From: Corallococcus llansteffanensis
GTDB taxonomy: Bacteria; Myxococcota; Myxococcia; Myxococcales; Myxococcaceae
Length of the DNA stretch: 64,000 nucleotides
Direction: 5' to 3'
Assembly: GCF_003612055.1 (NCBI RefSeq)
Contig: NZ_RAWB01000001.1
Coordinates: 1 to 64,000, forward strand
The notes under the pieces are model-generated. The model was not told the DNA's origin, searched no databases, and worked only from the letters and a program-made list of their open reading frames with translations. Made by a program: the position numbers and the translations under genes. Positions 53,796 through 63,953 of the stretch are shown one piece after another (positions within the stretch are counted from its first letter, which is position 1; every line of letters begins with the position of its first letter).

Positions 53796-56378
53796 TCAGG
53801 GCGTGATGGCGCGCAGGAGCGAGTTGCCAGCGTCCGCCACGTACAGCGTCCCGTCCGGTCCCACCGCGAGCCCCGCGGGCAGCACCAGTTGGGCATCCCT
53901 GCCCGGGCCATCCGCGGTGCCGTAGCGGCCGCTGCCCGCGAGCGTGGTCAGCTTCTCCGGCTCGCCGGCCGCGTTGAACACGAGGCGGCGCACGCGGTAG
54001 TTGCCGGGGTCGGACACCGCGAGCGAGCCGTCCGGCAGCAGCGCGAGCCCCAGGTAGGGCAGCAGCTGGGCGTCCTTCGGATCTCCGTCGCGGAAGCCGG
54101 GCGTGGAGCCCGTCATCACGGAGGTGACGCCGTCGCGCACGCGCACCACCCGCGCCATGCCGCTCTCCACGACGTACAGGGTGCCGTCCGCCGCCTGGAC
54201 CGCGGCGGAGGGCCGGTAGAGCCAGTCGCCCTGCAGCGTCGTCACGGGGTTGCCGGGCGTCACCATGTCGATGCGGCGGATGACGCTGTTGTTCATGTCC
54301 GCGACGAGCAGCCCCGTGCCGTCCGGCGTGAAGGACAGCCCCGTGGGCTGGTTGAAGGCCGCCGCGAGGGCGGGCCCGTCCTGGTAGCCGAAGGTGGTGC
54401 CCGCGAAGACCTCCGCCTTGCCGTCCGCGGAGATGCGGCGGATGAGGGCGTTCTCCGTGTCGGACACGTAGATGTTGCCCAGCGCGTCCGCGGCGATGCC
54501 CATGGGGCCCGCGAGGTTGTTGAGCACCGTGCGGATCTTCCCGTCCGCCGACACGCGCTTGACGGCGTTGCCCAGCGCGTCCGCCACCGCCCAGCCGCCA
54601 CCCGGCAGGACGGCGACCGCGAGCGGCGCGCCCAGGGCGTCCGACGCAACCTTGCCGTCCGAGTGGCAGCGCTTGCCGGGCTCGCCCGCGACCGTGTGCA
54701 CGGCCTGCGCGAACGGGCCCTGGGCCTGGGGCTGCGCGGGCGGCTGGAACTTCACCAGGTCGTCCGGCACCTTCCGGCCCAGCGCCTTGTAGAGCACGTT
54801 GGCCACGATGCGGCCCGCGCGGGCATCCGGCACGCGGTCCCCCACCCCGGCCAGCTTCTGCACGAAGTCGATGCCGCCCGAGGAGAACACGTACGCGTCC
54901 CCCTGCTTGCGCACCACCATGTGCGAGAAGCCGAAGCCGGCCTGGAGCGACAGCGAGGGGGACTCGGAGAGCACGTCCACGCCCGAAGGCTGACGGCCGT
55001 TGTTCACCAGCTGATCCACCTCGTAGCCGTTGGCCATCCACAGCGTGTCGCCGTGCTTGAGCCCGGTGCCGGCGAAGGCCCAATGGTCCGGCGCGGTGAT
55101 GACCGTGGGGAAGGGCCACTGGTGCCAGCGCGCGGCGAACTGCACGCCCAAGAGCGCGTTCTCCGGCCGGGGCGCGGGCAGGTCGCGGAACTTCACCGTC
55201 CGGCGCTGATCCTTGTACGGATCCTCCGCGTGGCCCTTGTAGCAGGTGACGATGCGGCGCTCCCGGCCGTCCGCCGCGGGCTCGAAGCGCACCTGCCAGT
55301 AGGCGTTGTTCGCGCCCAGGTTCAGGAGCGACCGGCCCTCCGACAGCGCGCGATCCGCGTGGTCGCGCTGCTTCGAGGACCAGTACTCGTCGTGCCCGGA
55401 CATCACGAACACCTTCGCGCCGCGCAGGAAGTCGTAGCTCTCGTCCAGGTCCTCGTCGGTGAAGTAGCCCACGTCCAGGTCCTGCGACTCCAGCCACGTC
55501 ACCAGGCTGAGGTCGTCCGTCATCAGGCCCCCGGTGCCCTGGGCCCGGTAGTAGGGCCGGTCATACGAGGACTGGAAGGCGCGGGTGACGCCGTGCGACT
55601 TCATCACGCCCTTCTGATCATCGTAGAGGCTGGTGCCGCCCCAGGTGTTGTACGCCGCCCACGTGGCGGTGGGGATGAGCACCGCGATTTCTGAACGCGG
55701 GTTGGCGTCGCGGACGAAGAAGGGCACGTAGCGCGACGGCTGGTCCTCGCGCACGAGCTTCATCACGTACACGCCACGCACCCAGTCCTTCCCGATGGGG
55801 ATCTCCAGCGTGGGAGACCACCCGCAGGCGATGATGCCCGTCGTCAGGTCCGCCGGGCAGTCCGCCTGCCGCGTGCCCTTCACGGGGCCACCGCGCGCGA
55901 CCTCGCGGGCTCCCACGCCGCCGTAGTAGCCCAGGCGGTAGACGAACCACGTGAAGCTCTTCGCCTCCGACAGCGACACCGCCACGCGCAGCGACTCGCC
56001 CTGCTTCAACGTGGCCTGGAGGGGGTAGCCCTCGATTTCACGCTGGTTGGCGTTGCGGGTGATGCGCCAGTTGGCGGTCCCCTTCTTCTGGTTCTCCTTG
56101 TGCACCGCGTCCGCGTCGCGCGCGGGCAGCGAGGTGCCGCCATCCGGCAGGGTCTCGTCGGGGTCGTCCGGGATGCCCGCGTCGTATTCGGGCACGATGA
56201 CGCCGCCGTCCGGGGCAGGGTCCACCCCCGCGTCGTCGTTGTTCAGCGGGGGATCATCATGGCGATCGCCGGGAGGAGGCGTGCCCGGGGCAGGACCCGA
56301 GTCCTTGCATCCGGCGGCACCCGTCACCAGGAGCGCCAACACCACCCCCAGTCCCATCCACTGACGACCCTGTCCCAT
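53796..56378 (-). CDS. Lipoprotein: DMF-amidase-like domain plus NHL-repeat propeller
   Basis: An 860-residue lipoprotein with a lipobox near VTGAAGC, followed by an Asp/Gly/Pro-rich linker. The central part (about 95-480) resembles the large-subunit domain of N,N-dimethylformamidase (WFVYRLGYYGG, YNTWGGTSLYD, DVGYFTDEDLD, VMSGHDEYWSSKQRDHAD). The last 330 residues are NHL repeats forming a beta propeller (GPMGIAADALGNIYVSDTEN, LPAGLAVGPDGTLYVADAGN and others). The catalytic metal site of DMFase was not checked residue by residue. The ATG at 56378 has GGAGG about 9 bases upstream. It is convergent with the helicase-loader gene, 24 bases away. Its substrate is unknown. Confidence 0.85.
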   Translation of the reverse strand: MGQGRQWMGLGVVLALLVTGAAGCKDSGPAPGTPPPGDRHDDPPLNNDDAGVDPAPDGGVIVPEYDAGIPDDPDETLPDGGTSLPARDADAVHKENQKKGTANWRITRNANQREIEGYPLQATLKQGESLRVAVSLSEAKSFTWFVYRLGYYGGVGAREVARGGPVKGTRQADCPADLTTGIIACGWSPTLEIPIGKDWVRGVYVMKLVREDQPSRYVPFFVRDANPRSEIAVLIPTATWAAYNTWGGTSLYDDQKGVMKSHGVTRAFQSSYDRPYYRAQGTGGLMTDDLSLVTWLESQDLDVGYFTDEDLDESYDFLRGAKVFVMSGHDEYWSSKQRDHADRALSEGRSLLNLGANNAYWQVRFEPAADGRERRIVTCYKGHAEDPYKDQRRTVKFRDLPAPRPENALLGVQFAARWHQWPFPTVITAPDHWAFAGTGLKHGDTLWMANGYEVDQLVNNGRQPSGVDVLSESPSLSLQAGFGFSHMVVRKQGDAYVFSSGGIDFVQKLAGVGDRVPDARAGRIVANVLYKALGRKVPDDLVKFQPPAQPQAQGPFAQAVHTVAGEPGKRCHSDGKVASDALGAPLAVAVLPGGGWAVADALGNAVKRVSADGKIRTVLNNLAGPMGIAADALGNIYVSDTENALIRRISADGKAEVFAGTTFGYQDGPALAAAFNQPTGLSFTPDGTGLLVADMNNSVIRRIDMVTPGNPVTTLQGDWLYRPSAAVQAADGTLYVVESGMARVVRVRDGVTSVMTGSTPGFRDGDPKDAQLLPYLGLALLPDGSLAVSDPGNYRVRRLVFNAAGEPEKLTTLAGSGRYGTADGPGRDAQLVLPAGLAVGPDGTLYVADAGNSLLRAITP

Positions 56379-56545
56379 TGACCGCCCCTCCACCCCGGGT
56401 GTTCAGGAGCGGAGGGTAGGCATCGACTTCCGGGAGGGAAGCACCCTGCCCGATGTGGGAACAAAAGTTCGACACTTCCACCGCGCGAATGCCCGAGCGG
56501 CCACGCAAGTGTCCGGATCAGCGAAGGGCCATGGGACTCGCGCTG

Positions 56546-57739
56546 TCAGCTACCCAGCAGTTCCCGGTGCAGCCTCGCCGTCAGCGGCTTGAGGTGGGAC
56601 TTGTCCACCAGCAGGGTTACCTGCAAGGGGGAGGTGCTCACGGCATGCACCCGGGCAGACAGGCCCTCGGCCGCCGCCAGGGCTTTTCTCAGGGGCACCC
56701 AGTCCGCGTTGAGGCCCACGCCCACGCAGGTGACGGTGCCCCAGCCGTCGCGCCACCCCACCGCCGGACCGAAGCGCGTGGCCAGCTCCCGCTGGAGCGC
56801 CTCCGGACCATGCACGTCCGCGAGCGGCACCGCGAGGAACGTGCGCCCCGGCGCGCCCGGCAGCCCATCATGCGCGAGCGTGCGGCCGCGCACGGCGCGC
56901 GCGTCCAGGAACTCCAGCAGCTCTTCCAGGGTCACGCCGGCCCCGGCGACGAGCACCGCCATCTCCGCGTCGGCCGTCACGCCCTTGACGCGGCTGTCGG
57001 TGGGCACGGCCAGCTCCTGCACGGCGGTGCCGGTGCCCTGGCCGTGCGCGGTGCGCGCGAGGATGGTGATGCCGCGCGACTTGGCCCACTCCACGGCCTG
57101 GGCGTTGAGGACCTTGGCCCCGGCGCTCGCCAGCTCCTGCATCTCGTCGTAGCTCAGGGACTCCAGCTTGCGGGCGTCCGGCACCACGCGCGGATCCGCG
57201 CTGAAGACGCCGTCCACGTCCGAGTAGATTTCACACGCCTCCGCCTCCAGCGCCGCCGCCAGCGCGACCGCCGTGGTGTCCGAGCCGCCGCGCCCCAGCG
57301 TCGTCACCTCCTTCTTGAAGGAGACGCCCTGGTAGCCCGCGACGATGACGACCTTGCCGTTCGCCAGCTCCTCCTGGATGCGGTAGGGCCGCACCTCCAC
57401 GATGCGGGCCTGCGCGTGCGCGTCGTTGGTGATGATGCCGCTCTGGCTGCCGGTGAAGCTGATGGCCGGCACGCCGTGCTCCTGGAGCGCCATGGACAGG
57501 AGGGCCATGGAGATGCGCTCGCCGCACGAAAGGAGCATGTCCAGCTCGCGCCGGGGCGGGTCCGCCGACACGCCCTTGGCGAGCGCCAGCAGCTCGTCCG
57601 TCGTGTCGCCCATGGCGCTGACCACCACCACCACCTGGTAGCCCGAGTCCCGCTTCTCCTTCACGCGACGGGCGACCTTGCCGAGCTTCTCCACGTCGGC
57701 GACCGATGAGCCGCCGTACTTCTGCACCACGATTGGCAT
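56546..57739 (-). CDS. lysC: Aspartate kinase
   Basis: A 397-residue aspartokinase. The kinase domain shows [17 protein letters not shown] at the start, [40 protein letters not shown] and [13 protein letters not shown]. The C-terminal 130 residues carry two ACT domains for amino-acid feedback ([32 protein letters not shown]). It catalyses the first step toward lysine, threonine and methionine. The start ATG (57739) gives the canonical [12 protein letters not shown]; the open frame continues far upstream across the divergent ABC gene and is a shadow. Only 42 bases separate it from the divergent ABC gene. Confidence 0.96.
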   Translation of the reverse strand: MPIVVQKYGGSSVADVEKLGKVARRVKEKRDSGYQVVVVVSAMGDTTDELLALAKGVSADPPRRELDMLLSCGERISMALLSMALQEHGVPAISFTGSQSGIITNDAHAQARIVEVRPYRIQEELANGKVVIVAGYQGVSFKKEVTTLGRGGSDTTAVALAAALEAEACEIYSDVDGVFSADPRVVPDARKLESLSYDEMQELASAGAKVLNAQAVEWAKSRGITILARTAHGQGTGTAVQELAVPTDSRVKGVTADAEMAVLVAGAGVTLEELLEFLDARAVRGRTLAHDGLPGAPGRTFLAVPLADVHGPEALQRELATRFGPAVGWRDGWGTVTCVGVGLNADWVPLRKALAAAEGLSARVHAVSTSPLQVTLLVDKSHLKPLTARLHRELLGS

Positions 57740-57781
57740 CCGCGCCTCGCTTCCCGGGCAGTGTAAAGTCCGCCCCCGCGC

Positions 57782-58525
57782 ATGCCAATCACCGAGAATC
57801 CCATCATCGAGGTGCGCAACCTCACCCGGCGCTACCGCGATCGCGTGGCCATCGAGGACCTGTCCTTCACCGTGGGTGAGGGAGAAATCCTTGGCTTCCT
57901 CGGGCCCAACGGCGCGGGCAAGTCCACCACGATGAAGATCCTCACCGGCTTCCTGCCGCCCTCCGGGGGCCAGGTGAAGGTGGCCGGCTTCGACGTGTCC
58001 ACGCACCCGATGGAGGTCAAACGGCGCATCGGGTACCTGCCGGAGACGCCGCCGCTGTACCCGGAGCTGACGGTGCACGGCTACCTGACGTTCGTGGCCG
58101 CGCTCAAGCAGGTGCCCGGCCGCGCGGTGAAGGCGGAGGTGGCGCGCGTGGCGGGGCTCACCGCGCTGGACGACGTGATGGGCCGCGTGCTCCAGAACCT
58201 GTCCAAGGGCTTCCAGCAGCGCGTGGGCATCGCGCAGGCGCTGCTCGGCTCGCCGCCGGTGCTCATCCTCGACGAGCCCACGGAGGGGTTGGATCCCACG
58301 CAGCGCGCGGAGCTGCGCGCGTTGATCCGGAGCCTGGCGGGCAGGCACACCGTGCTCCTGTCCACGCACATCCTCCCGGAGGTCACCATGACCTGCGAGA
58401 CGGTGCTCATCCTCCACCGGGGCCGCGTGGTGGCCCACGAGGCCATCGCCACGCTCGCGAAGTCCCACGGCCAGGCGGAGCACGCCTCGCTGGAAGAAGT
58501 CTTCATCAAGCTGACCGCCGCCTGA
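57782..58525 (+). CDS. ABC transporter ATP-binding protein, GldA-like
   Basis: A 247-residue ABC ATPase with Walker [10 protein letters not shown] (near residue 42), signature [13 protein letters not shown], Walker [13 protein letters not shown] and the switch His in STHILPE. The sequence is of the ABC-2 export type, close to GldA/NosF/CcmA. It is first in a four-gene run with a permease and a GldG-like protein. GldAFG was named in Flavobacterium gliding, but homologues are widespread and are not known to take part in myxobacterial gliding. Confidence 0.92.
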   Translation: MPITENPIIEVRNLTRRYRDRVAIEDLSFTVGEGEILGFLGPNGAGKSTTMKILTGFLPPSGGQVKVAGFDVSTHPMEVKRRIGYLPETPPLYPELTVHGYLTFVAALKQVPGRAVKAEVARVAGLTALDDVMGRVLQNLSKGFQQRVGIAQALLGSPPVLILDEPTEGLDPTQRAELRALIRSLAGRHTVLLSTHILPEVTMTCETVLILHRGRVVAHEAIATLAKSHGQAEHASLEEVFIKLTAA

Positions 58526-58559
58526 GCGCCTCCCCTTCCCCTTCGAGGATTCCCCCAGC

Positions 58560-59363
58560 ATGCGCACCGCCCTGGCCATTGCCCGCAAGGAGCTGGCCGT
58601 CGCCTTCACCACCCCGTGGGCCTACGTCGTGTTCACGGCGATGGCGGCGCTCTCGTCGTTCTTCTTCGTCAGCCTGCTGGAGCAGTTCCAGCAGGTGCAG
58701 GCGCTGGCGCGGGAGCACGGCTGGAGCAAGCTGCCGCCGGACTCGGTCGTCTACCGCAACCTCACCGACGGCGTGGTGGTGCAGCTGTGGGGCGTGGTGC
58801 TGATCATCACGCTCTTCGTGGCGCCCTTCCTGTCCATGCGGCTGTTCGCGGAGGAGAAGCGCCAGAAGACGTTCGCGCTCCTCTTGACGACGCCGGTGCG
58901 GCCGGTGGACATCGTGCTGGGCAAGTACCTGGGAGGCCTGGGCCTCATCTTCGTCACGCTGGGGCTGACGCTGGTGTTCCCGTTGCTGCTGTCGGTGGTG
59001 GGCTCGAGCGCGTCCGGGCCCGCGCTGGAGTGGCCCACGGTGCTCCTGGGCTACGGAGCGGTGCTGCTGTGGGGCGCCACCTGCATGGCGGTGGGCCTGT
59101 TCATCTCCGCGCTGACGGAGAGCCAGATGCTGGCGGCCTTCCTCACCTTCACCGTGCTGCTGCCATGGATGCTCCTGCGCGCCGTGGCCCAGTCCACGGA
59201 GGAGCCGCTGCGCTCGTTCTTGAGCTACCTGTCCTTCGACACCCAGTTGCAGGGGATGATCCAGGGCGTCCTGGAGGTGCAGGCGCTGGTGTTCTTCGCG
59301 TCCGTCATCCTGTTCTCGCTGCTGCTCACCCACCGCGCGGTGGAAGCGCAGCGCTACGCGTGA
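58560..59363 (+). CDS. ABC-2 transporter permease, GldF-like
   Basis: A 267-residue membrane protein with about six hydrophobic helices ([61 protein letters not shown] and others) and the [20 protein letters not shown] loop typical of ABC-2 permeases that pair with GldA-like ATPases. It starts 34 bases after the ATPase gene and ends 2 bases before the next, so one transcript is likely. Confidence 0.92.
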   Translation: MRTALAIARKELAVAFTTPWAYVVFTAMAALSSFFFVSLLEQFQQVQALAREHGWSKLPPDSVVYRNLTDGVVVQLWGVVLIITLFVAPFLSMRLFAEEKRQKTFALLLTTPVRPVDIVLGKYLGGLGLIFVTLGLTLVFPLLLSVVGSSASGPALEWPTVLLGYGAVLLWGATCMAVGLFISALTESQMLAAFLTFTVLLPWMLLRAVAQSTEEPLRSFLSYLSFDTQLQGMIQGVLEVQALVFFASVILFSLLLTHRAVEAQRYA

Positions 59364-59365
59364 CC

Positions 59366-60934
59366 ATGAGAGCGAACTCCATCTCCCAGGTGCAGGGGGC
59401 CTTCGGACTGCTGCTCCTGCTGTCCAGTCCCTTCACGCTGTTGCTCACCTCCGGCAGCGTGCCGCTCGCCGTGGGCAAGGCGGTGCTGGGCGCCGTGATG
59501 CTCGCGCATTACGTCGTCACGCAGCGCCAGGAGCTGGGGCGCGCGGGCTCACGCCGCACGGGGCGGTTCCTCGCGACCACCGTGATCACCACGCTCGCGG
59601 CGCTGGGCGTGCTGGTGGCCCTCAACGTCCTCGCGTTCCAGAACAACCGGCGCTTTGATCTGACGCGGGAGCGCATCTTCTCGCTCGCGCCGCAGACGCG
59701 CGAGACGCTCGCGGGCCTGAAGGAGCCGGCGCACGCGCTGGCGCTCATCCCGCCCACGCACCCGTCCTATGGCGAGCTGGAGGAGCTGTTCCGGCGCTAC
59801 CACGAGGCGGCGCCCCAGACGTTCGACTACGCGTTCGCGGATCCGCGCCGCGAGCCCGCCCTGGCCGCGAGGTACCAGCTCAAGGACGGCCAGACGCTGG
59901 TCGTCGTCTCGCGCGGCGAGGGCGAGGATGCGCCCCACACCACCCTGCCCCTCCCCTCCGAGCAGGAGCTGACCAACGCCCTCATCCAGCTGGGCGCGGC
60001 GGGCGCGCAGAAGGTGTACGTGCTCGAAGGGCATGGCGAGTGGCCGCTGGAGACGCCGAACGGTCCCCAGGGTCCGGGCGACGGGCTGTCGGAGCTGCGG
60101 CGGCAGCTGCTCCGCGAGGGCTACCGCCCCGAGCCCCTCAACCTCCTGGGCCTCAAGGAGGTGCCGCGCGACGCGGGGCTGCTGATCATCGCGGGGGCGA
60201 AGGAGGACTACACGGCTCCGGAAGTGGCGGCCCTGCGCACCTACCTGGGCGAGGGCGGCCGGCTGCTGTACTTCACCGACGTGGGCACGACGGACGGGCT
60301 GGGCCTGTTCCTCGCGGACTACGGCGTGCAGGTGGACGACGGCGTGGCGGCGGACGCGCAGTTCAACGCGGGCAATCCGTTCGTCCTCGTGTCGAACTTC
60401 TTCGGCAAGCACGTCATCACCCGCCCCCTGCAGGAGCGCGCGTTCAACGTGCAGCTTCCCACCGTGCGCAGCCTCACGCTGTTCCGCGAGGGCTTCCTGC
60501 CCGGCGTGAAGGTGGAGCCGGTGCTGCTCACGTCGCCCTATGCCTGGGTGGAGACGCGGCCCCAGGAGGACACCACCCCGTCCGATGGCGAGAAGATGGG
60601 ACAGCTCACGCTCGTGGCCGCCGCGGCGCGGGACACGCGCGGCGCGGAGGCCCGGCGCTTCGACGAGGCGCGGCTGGTGGTGATGGGGGACTCGGAGCTG
60701 CTGCTGGATCCGAACTGGGGCCATGAGGCCAACCGCAACCTGGTGATGAACGCCCTGGGCTGGGCGTCCCACCAGGTGGAGAAGATCACCCTGCGCCCCC
60801 CCGACCGCGAGACGTCCACCCTGGAGCTGAGCGCGGGGCAGCTCCAGGTGCTGCGCTTCGTCTCCACCGACCTGCTTCCCTTGTCGCTGCTGGGTGTGGG
60901 GCTCGCCGTCTGGCTGTCACGGAGGAACCGGTGA
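59366..60934 (+). CDS. GldG-like ABC transporter auxiliary protein
   Basis: A 522-residue membrane-anchored protein: three N-terminal helices (AFGLLLLLSSPFTLLL; LAVGKAVLGAVMLAHYVV; VITTLAALGVLVALNVLAF), then a large soluble domain of the ABC_transp_aux/GldG type (QNNRRFDLTRERIFSLAPQT, VYVLEGHGEWPL, GEGGRLLYFTDVGTTDGL, VVMGDSELLLD) and a final C-terminal helix (LLPLSLLGVGLAVWLS). The soluble part should lie outside the cytoplasm. Its ATG begins 2 bases after the permease stop, and its stop overlaps the next GTG. Confidence 0.9.
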   Translation: MRANSISQVQGAFGLLLLLSSPFTLLLTSGSVPLAVGKAVLGAVMLAHYVVTQRQELGRAGSRRTGRFLATTVITTLAALGVLVALNVLAFQNNRRFDLTRERIFSLAPQTRETLAGLKEPAHALALIPPTHPSYGELEELFRRYHEAAPQTFDYAFADPRREPALAARYQLKDGQTLVVVSRGEGEDAPHTTLPLPSEQELTNALIQLGAAGAQKVYVLEGHGEWPLETPNGPQGPGDGLSELRRQLLREGYRPEPLNLLGLKEVPRDAGLLIIAGAKEDYTAPEVAALRTYLGEGGRLLYFTDVGTTDGLGLFLADYGVQVDDGVAADAQFNAGNPFVLVSNFFGKHVITRPLQERAFNVQLPTVRSLTLFREGFLPGVKVEPVLLTSPYAWVETRPQEDTTPSDGEKMGQLTLVAAAARDTRGAEARRFDEARLVVMGDSELLLDPNWGHEANRNLVMNALGWASHQVEKITLRPPDRETSTLELSAGQLQVLRFVSTDLLPLSLLGVGLAVWLSRRNR

Positions 60935-62400
60935 GGACTTCTGGATTCGTGGTGCTGGGGCTCGCGGTGCTGGGGCCGTGGGCGTGTTCGCGTGAAGCGG
61001 AGAAGCCGGCGCCTCCGAAGCTCTTCGCGACGGAGGCCTCGGAACCGGCGCGTGGCTCCACTGCGCCAGCGGCCCCCGTCTTCACCCACCTGACGGTGAA
61101 GGCCCGGGGCGCCACCACGGAGCTGGAGCGGACGCCCGAGGGCTGGCGGCTCACCGCCCCCGTGGAGACGAAGGCGGATCCGTACGCGGTGGAGGCCCTG
61201 GTGCAGCAGCTCACCACGGCGAAGTTCAAGGCCACGGTGAACGCCTCGCCGTCGGACGCGGACCTGAAGAAGTACGGCCTCACGTCGCCCACCTTCACCG
61301 TGACGGCGCGGGCCTATGTCCCGGACGCGAGCGGCGGCGGCGCGGAGGATCCATCCCGGCAGCGCACCGTGACGCTGTCGGGTGGGGAGGAGAACCCCTT
61401 CGACGGCTCCGTGTACGTGCGCCGCGAGGGCGACGCGACCGTCTACGCGGCCGAGGGCGCCGTGCGGTGGGCGCTCGACAAGGGCCCCTTCGAGCTGCGC
61501 GCCAAGGAGTTCCTGGGCCCGCTGGACGCCGCGTCGCTCCAGTCCATCGAGGTGACGGCGAAGGCGCACGCGTACCAGTTGACGCGCGACGTGGACGGCA
61601 AGGCGTGGCGGCTGGTGAAGCCGGAGCCGACGCGCGCGAACGCCAGCCGCGTGAGCGACCTGCTCACCGCGTTCGCCGGACAGCAGGCCCTGTCGTTCCC
61701 CGAGGACTCCCCCGCCCAGCGGAAGGCCCTGGGCCTGGACGCGCCCGTCGTGGATGCGCGCTTCGTGCCCTCCTCGGGCGAGCCCATCCGCGTGCGGCTG
61801 TCCCAGGTGACGCGCGAGGGCGTCCCCCAGGTCTACGCGCTGCGCGAGCAGGGCACGCGCTCCACGCTGGCGGAGGTGGAGGAGCGCGCGCTGACGACGC
61901 TGGACGTCGGGGTGCCGGAGCTGAAGGACCGGCGCGTGCTCGCGTTCCCGCGCGAGGCCGTGCGGCGGCTGGAGTTCCATCCCGGAGGCAAGGCCGCGCC
62001 CGTGGTGGTGACGCGCGGTTCATCCGCGGACGGCGGCACCGACGCGTGGCAGGTGGAGGGCCCCGACGGGGGACGCGCGCGGCACTTCCGAGTAGTGAAG
62101 CTCCTGGGCACGCTCGAAGCGCTGAAGGCCGCCGCGTTCGGCGAAGCCAACGCGAAGCGGTGGGAGCGCTACGGCATCAGCGAGGCGTCCCGGAGCGTGG
62201 TGCTGCGCGACGCGGACGGGAAGGAGCTGGCGCGGCTGTGGCTGGGCAACGCGGTGCCGGAGCAGGAGGAGCGGCTCTACGCGCGCGGCTCCGGACCGGA
62301 CCTGCTGGAGGTCTCCGCGAGCGCCGTGGCGGACCTGCCCACGAGCGCCGCGGACCTGAAGGACGCGCCGCCCGACGGCGGCGGGGCTCCCGCGCCCTGA
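60931..62400 (+). CDS. DUF4340-domain protein, likely lipoprotein
   Basis: A 489-residue exported protein starting at a GTG that overlaps the previous stop (GTGA). The N-terminus is a signal sequence ending at a Cys (GPWACSRE), a weak lipobox. Repeated units of the DUF4340 type follow: FTHLTVKARGATTELERTPEGWRLTAPV, ADPYAVEALVQQLTTAKF, and later VEVTAKAHAYQLTRD-like and AWRLVKPEPTRANASRVSDLL. DUF4340 proteins regularly follow GldAFG-type genes, so it is presumably an extracytoplasmic partner of the transporter. What is transported is unknown. Confidence 0.87.
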   Translation: MRTSGFVVLGLAVLGPWACSREAEKPAPPKLFATEASEPARGSTAPAAPVFTHLTVKARGATTELERTPEGWRLTAPVETKADPYAVEALVQQLTTAKFKATVNASPSDADLKKYGLTSPTFTVTARAYVPDASGGGAEDPSRQRTVTLSGGEENPFDGSVYVRREGDATVYAAEGAVRWALDKGPFELRAKEFLGPLDAASLQSIEVTAKAHAYQLTRDVDGKAWRLVKPEPTRANASRVSDLLTAFAGQQALSFPEDSPAQRKALGLDAPVVDARFVPSSGEPIRVRLSQVTREGVPQVYALREQGTRSTLAEVEERALTTLDVGVPELKDRRVLAFPREAVRRLEFHPGGKAAPVVVTRGSSADGGTDAWQVEGPDGGRARHFRVVKLLGTLEALKAAAFGEANAKRWERYGISEASRSVVLRDADGKELARLWLGNAVPEQEERLYARGSGPDLLEVSASAVADLPTSAADLKDAPPDGGGAPAP

Positions 62401-62407
62401 GGCGGCG

Positions 62408-63142
62408 TCAGACCTCCATCAAGGCGAAGCGCTGCTCGGGCGTGAACTTGGTGAGCAGCGGCATCGCCACGTTGAACACGGGGATGCCGCTCTTCGTCTT
62501 GCCCTCGCGCGCGCCGTGGTGCGCATGGCCGTGGAAGACGTAGGCCGCGCCGTAGTGGTCGATGGGCATCGACAGGCGGCTCGTGCCGAGGAAGGGGCGG
62601 ATCTCGATGTTCTCCCCCTCCAGCGTCTCCGGGATGGGGGCGTAGTGCATGATCACGACCTTCTTCTCCGTGTCCAGGTGGCTGAGCGCCGCCTCCAGCT
62701 TGAGCGACTCCTTGACGGCCTCCTGCACGAAGGACTTCGTCTCGCCTTCGCCGAAGGCCTGCAACGTCGCGTTGCCGAAGCCCCCTCCGAAGCCCTTCAC
62801 GCCCGCCACGCCCAGCACCTTCTCGAAGATGAAGTGGTCCCCGTCGAGGATGTGCACCCCTACCTTGGACAGCTCCGAGCAGATGTCCTTCACCTGCCCG
62901 TGTTCGTAGTCGTGGTTGCCCAGCACCGCGGCGCACGGGACGCGCAGGGCGGACAGCTCCTCGGCCAGCACCTTCCCCTCTTCCAGCATGCCGCGATCCG
63001 TCAGGTCGCCGCACAGCAGCAGGAGATCCGCCGAGGCGTTCACCTGCTTGACGAATTGACGGAAGCGGCCGTGCTGGTCGTCCCGACAGTGGAGGTCACC
63101 GACCGCTGCCAGCCGTATTTTCGAGCTCGGATCTCGCGCCAC
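62408..63142 (-). CDS. Metallophosphoesterase (calcineurin-like)
   Basis: A 244-residue phosphoesterase with all five metal motifs: VGDLHC, GDLTDRG, GNHDYE, MHYAP and HGHAHHG. The start is set at a GTG (63142) that has a strong GAGGGGG site 6-7 bases upstream; a longer frame to 63193 is less likely. It overlaps the upstream nucleotidyltransferase-like gene by 47 bases, so the two are cotranscribed. Substrate unknown; single-domain cytosolic members act on small phosphodiesters or on protein or nucleic-acid phosphates. Confidence 0.9.
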   Translation of the reverse strand: MARDPSSKIRLAAVGDLHCRDDQHGRFRQFVKQVNASADLLLLCGDLTDRGMLEEGKVLAEELSALRVPCAAVLGNHDYEHGQVKDICSELSKVGVHILDGDHFIFEKVLGVAGVKGFGGGFGNATLQAFGEGETKSFVQEAVKESLKLEAALSHLDTEKKVVIMHYAPIPETLEGENIEIRPFLGTSRLSMPIDHYGAAYVFHGHAHHGAREGKTKSGIPVFNVAMPLLTKFTPEQRFALMEV

Positions 63143-63953
63143 GCACGTCCCCCTCGGGTCGTTCCTGTTCGTCCCACGCCCTGCCGTCCCCAAAGCCCCA
63201 GTGATGGATGTCCACGTGGTAGTTCACCTTGGACACCAGGTTGCCGCGGCACAGGCGCGTATCCCAGCTGCCATCCCGCACCGTCTGGAGCGTGCGGCTC
63301 ATCAGCTCCGTCATCACGTAGTTGGGCACGATGTCGCGCTCGCTGGGATAGGCGAAGCGGAACATCATCAGGTGGCTGAGCAGCACCTCCCAGTAGCGGT
63401 CAAACCGCCGGAGGATGCGATCCCAGTCCATCTCCCGCCCCGCCTTGAGGATGAGGTGGTTGATGTCCGCGCCGTCATAGCGTTCGCGTTCGGTGACGAA
63501 GGCCTTGGACCAGATCATCTCCTCGGCGGGAGCGATGAGACACTCGTAGCCGAAGATGTTGGCCTTCTTGGCGTTCGTGAACCACTCGTCGTCCACCGTC
63601 GCCACGCCGTTGCCGGACGAGAAGATGAAGTCGACGAAGTAGTCGCCCTTGTAGGCCTTGTAGATCCACACCTCGTCGTGGTGCTCGGTGCGCCACCCGT
63701 CCTTCTCCAGGACCTCCAGCGCGCGGACCGCATCCGCCTTGCGCGGGAACAGGTCCAGGTCCTTGGTGTCGCGGTAGATGCCCGTATAGGTGGCGTAGGC
63801 ATAGGCCCCGCCCACCACGAATGGCACCCCGGCGTCATGGAGCAGGCCGACGGCTCTGGCGCGGGCGTTGATTTCGTCCGGCGCACGCTCCCGCTCGGCG
63901 AGCGCGGCGTCCGTACCCATGTCCCCGGGATGGTTCGGGTGTCGTTTTTCCAT
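63096..63953 (-). CDS. Nucleotidyltransferase-fold protein
   Basis: A protein of about 285 residues. The segment FVVGGAYAYATYTGIYRDTKDLDLF holds the GG and D-x-D of the polymerase-beta-like nucleotidyltransferase fold, as in the LinB/MNT-like groups, and YFVDFIFSS follows with a third acidic residue. The C-terminal half is helical (DWDRILRRFDRYWEVLLSHLMMFRFAYP). It lies upstream of and overlaps the metallophosphoesterase, which could undo its product; that is inference. Possible starts are 63977, 63953 and 63920; none has a good ribosome site. The gene is complete within the window, but its promoter lies near the window end. Confidence 0.78.
   Translation of the reverse strand: MEKRHPNHPGDMGTDAALAERERAPDEINARARAVGLLHDAGVPFVVGGAYAYATYTGIYRDTKDLDLFPRKADAVRALEVLEKDGWRTEHHDEVWIYKAYKGDYFVDFIFSSGNGVATVDDEWFTNAKKANIFGYECLIAPAEEMIWSKAFVTERERYDGADINHLILKAGREMDWDRILRRFDRYWEVLLSHLMMFRFAYPSERDIVPNYVMTELMSRTLQTVRDGSWDTRLCRGNLVSKVNYHVDIHHWGFGDGRAWDEQERPEGDVRGARSELENTAGSGR

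Noticed and set aside
57782-62400. GldAFG-like genes as part of myxobacterial gliding
   Set aside because: The names come from Flavobacterium; homologues are common in non-gliding bacteria, and myxobacterial gliding uses the Agl-Glt system.
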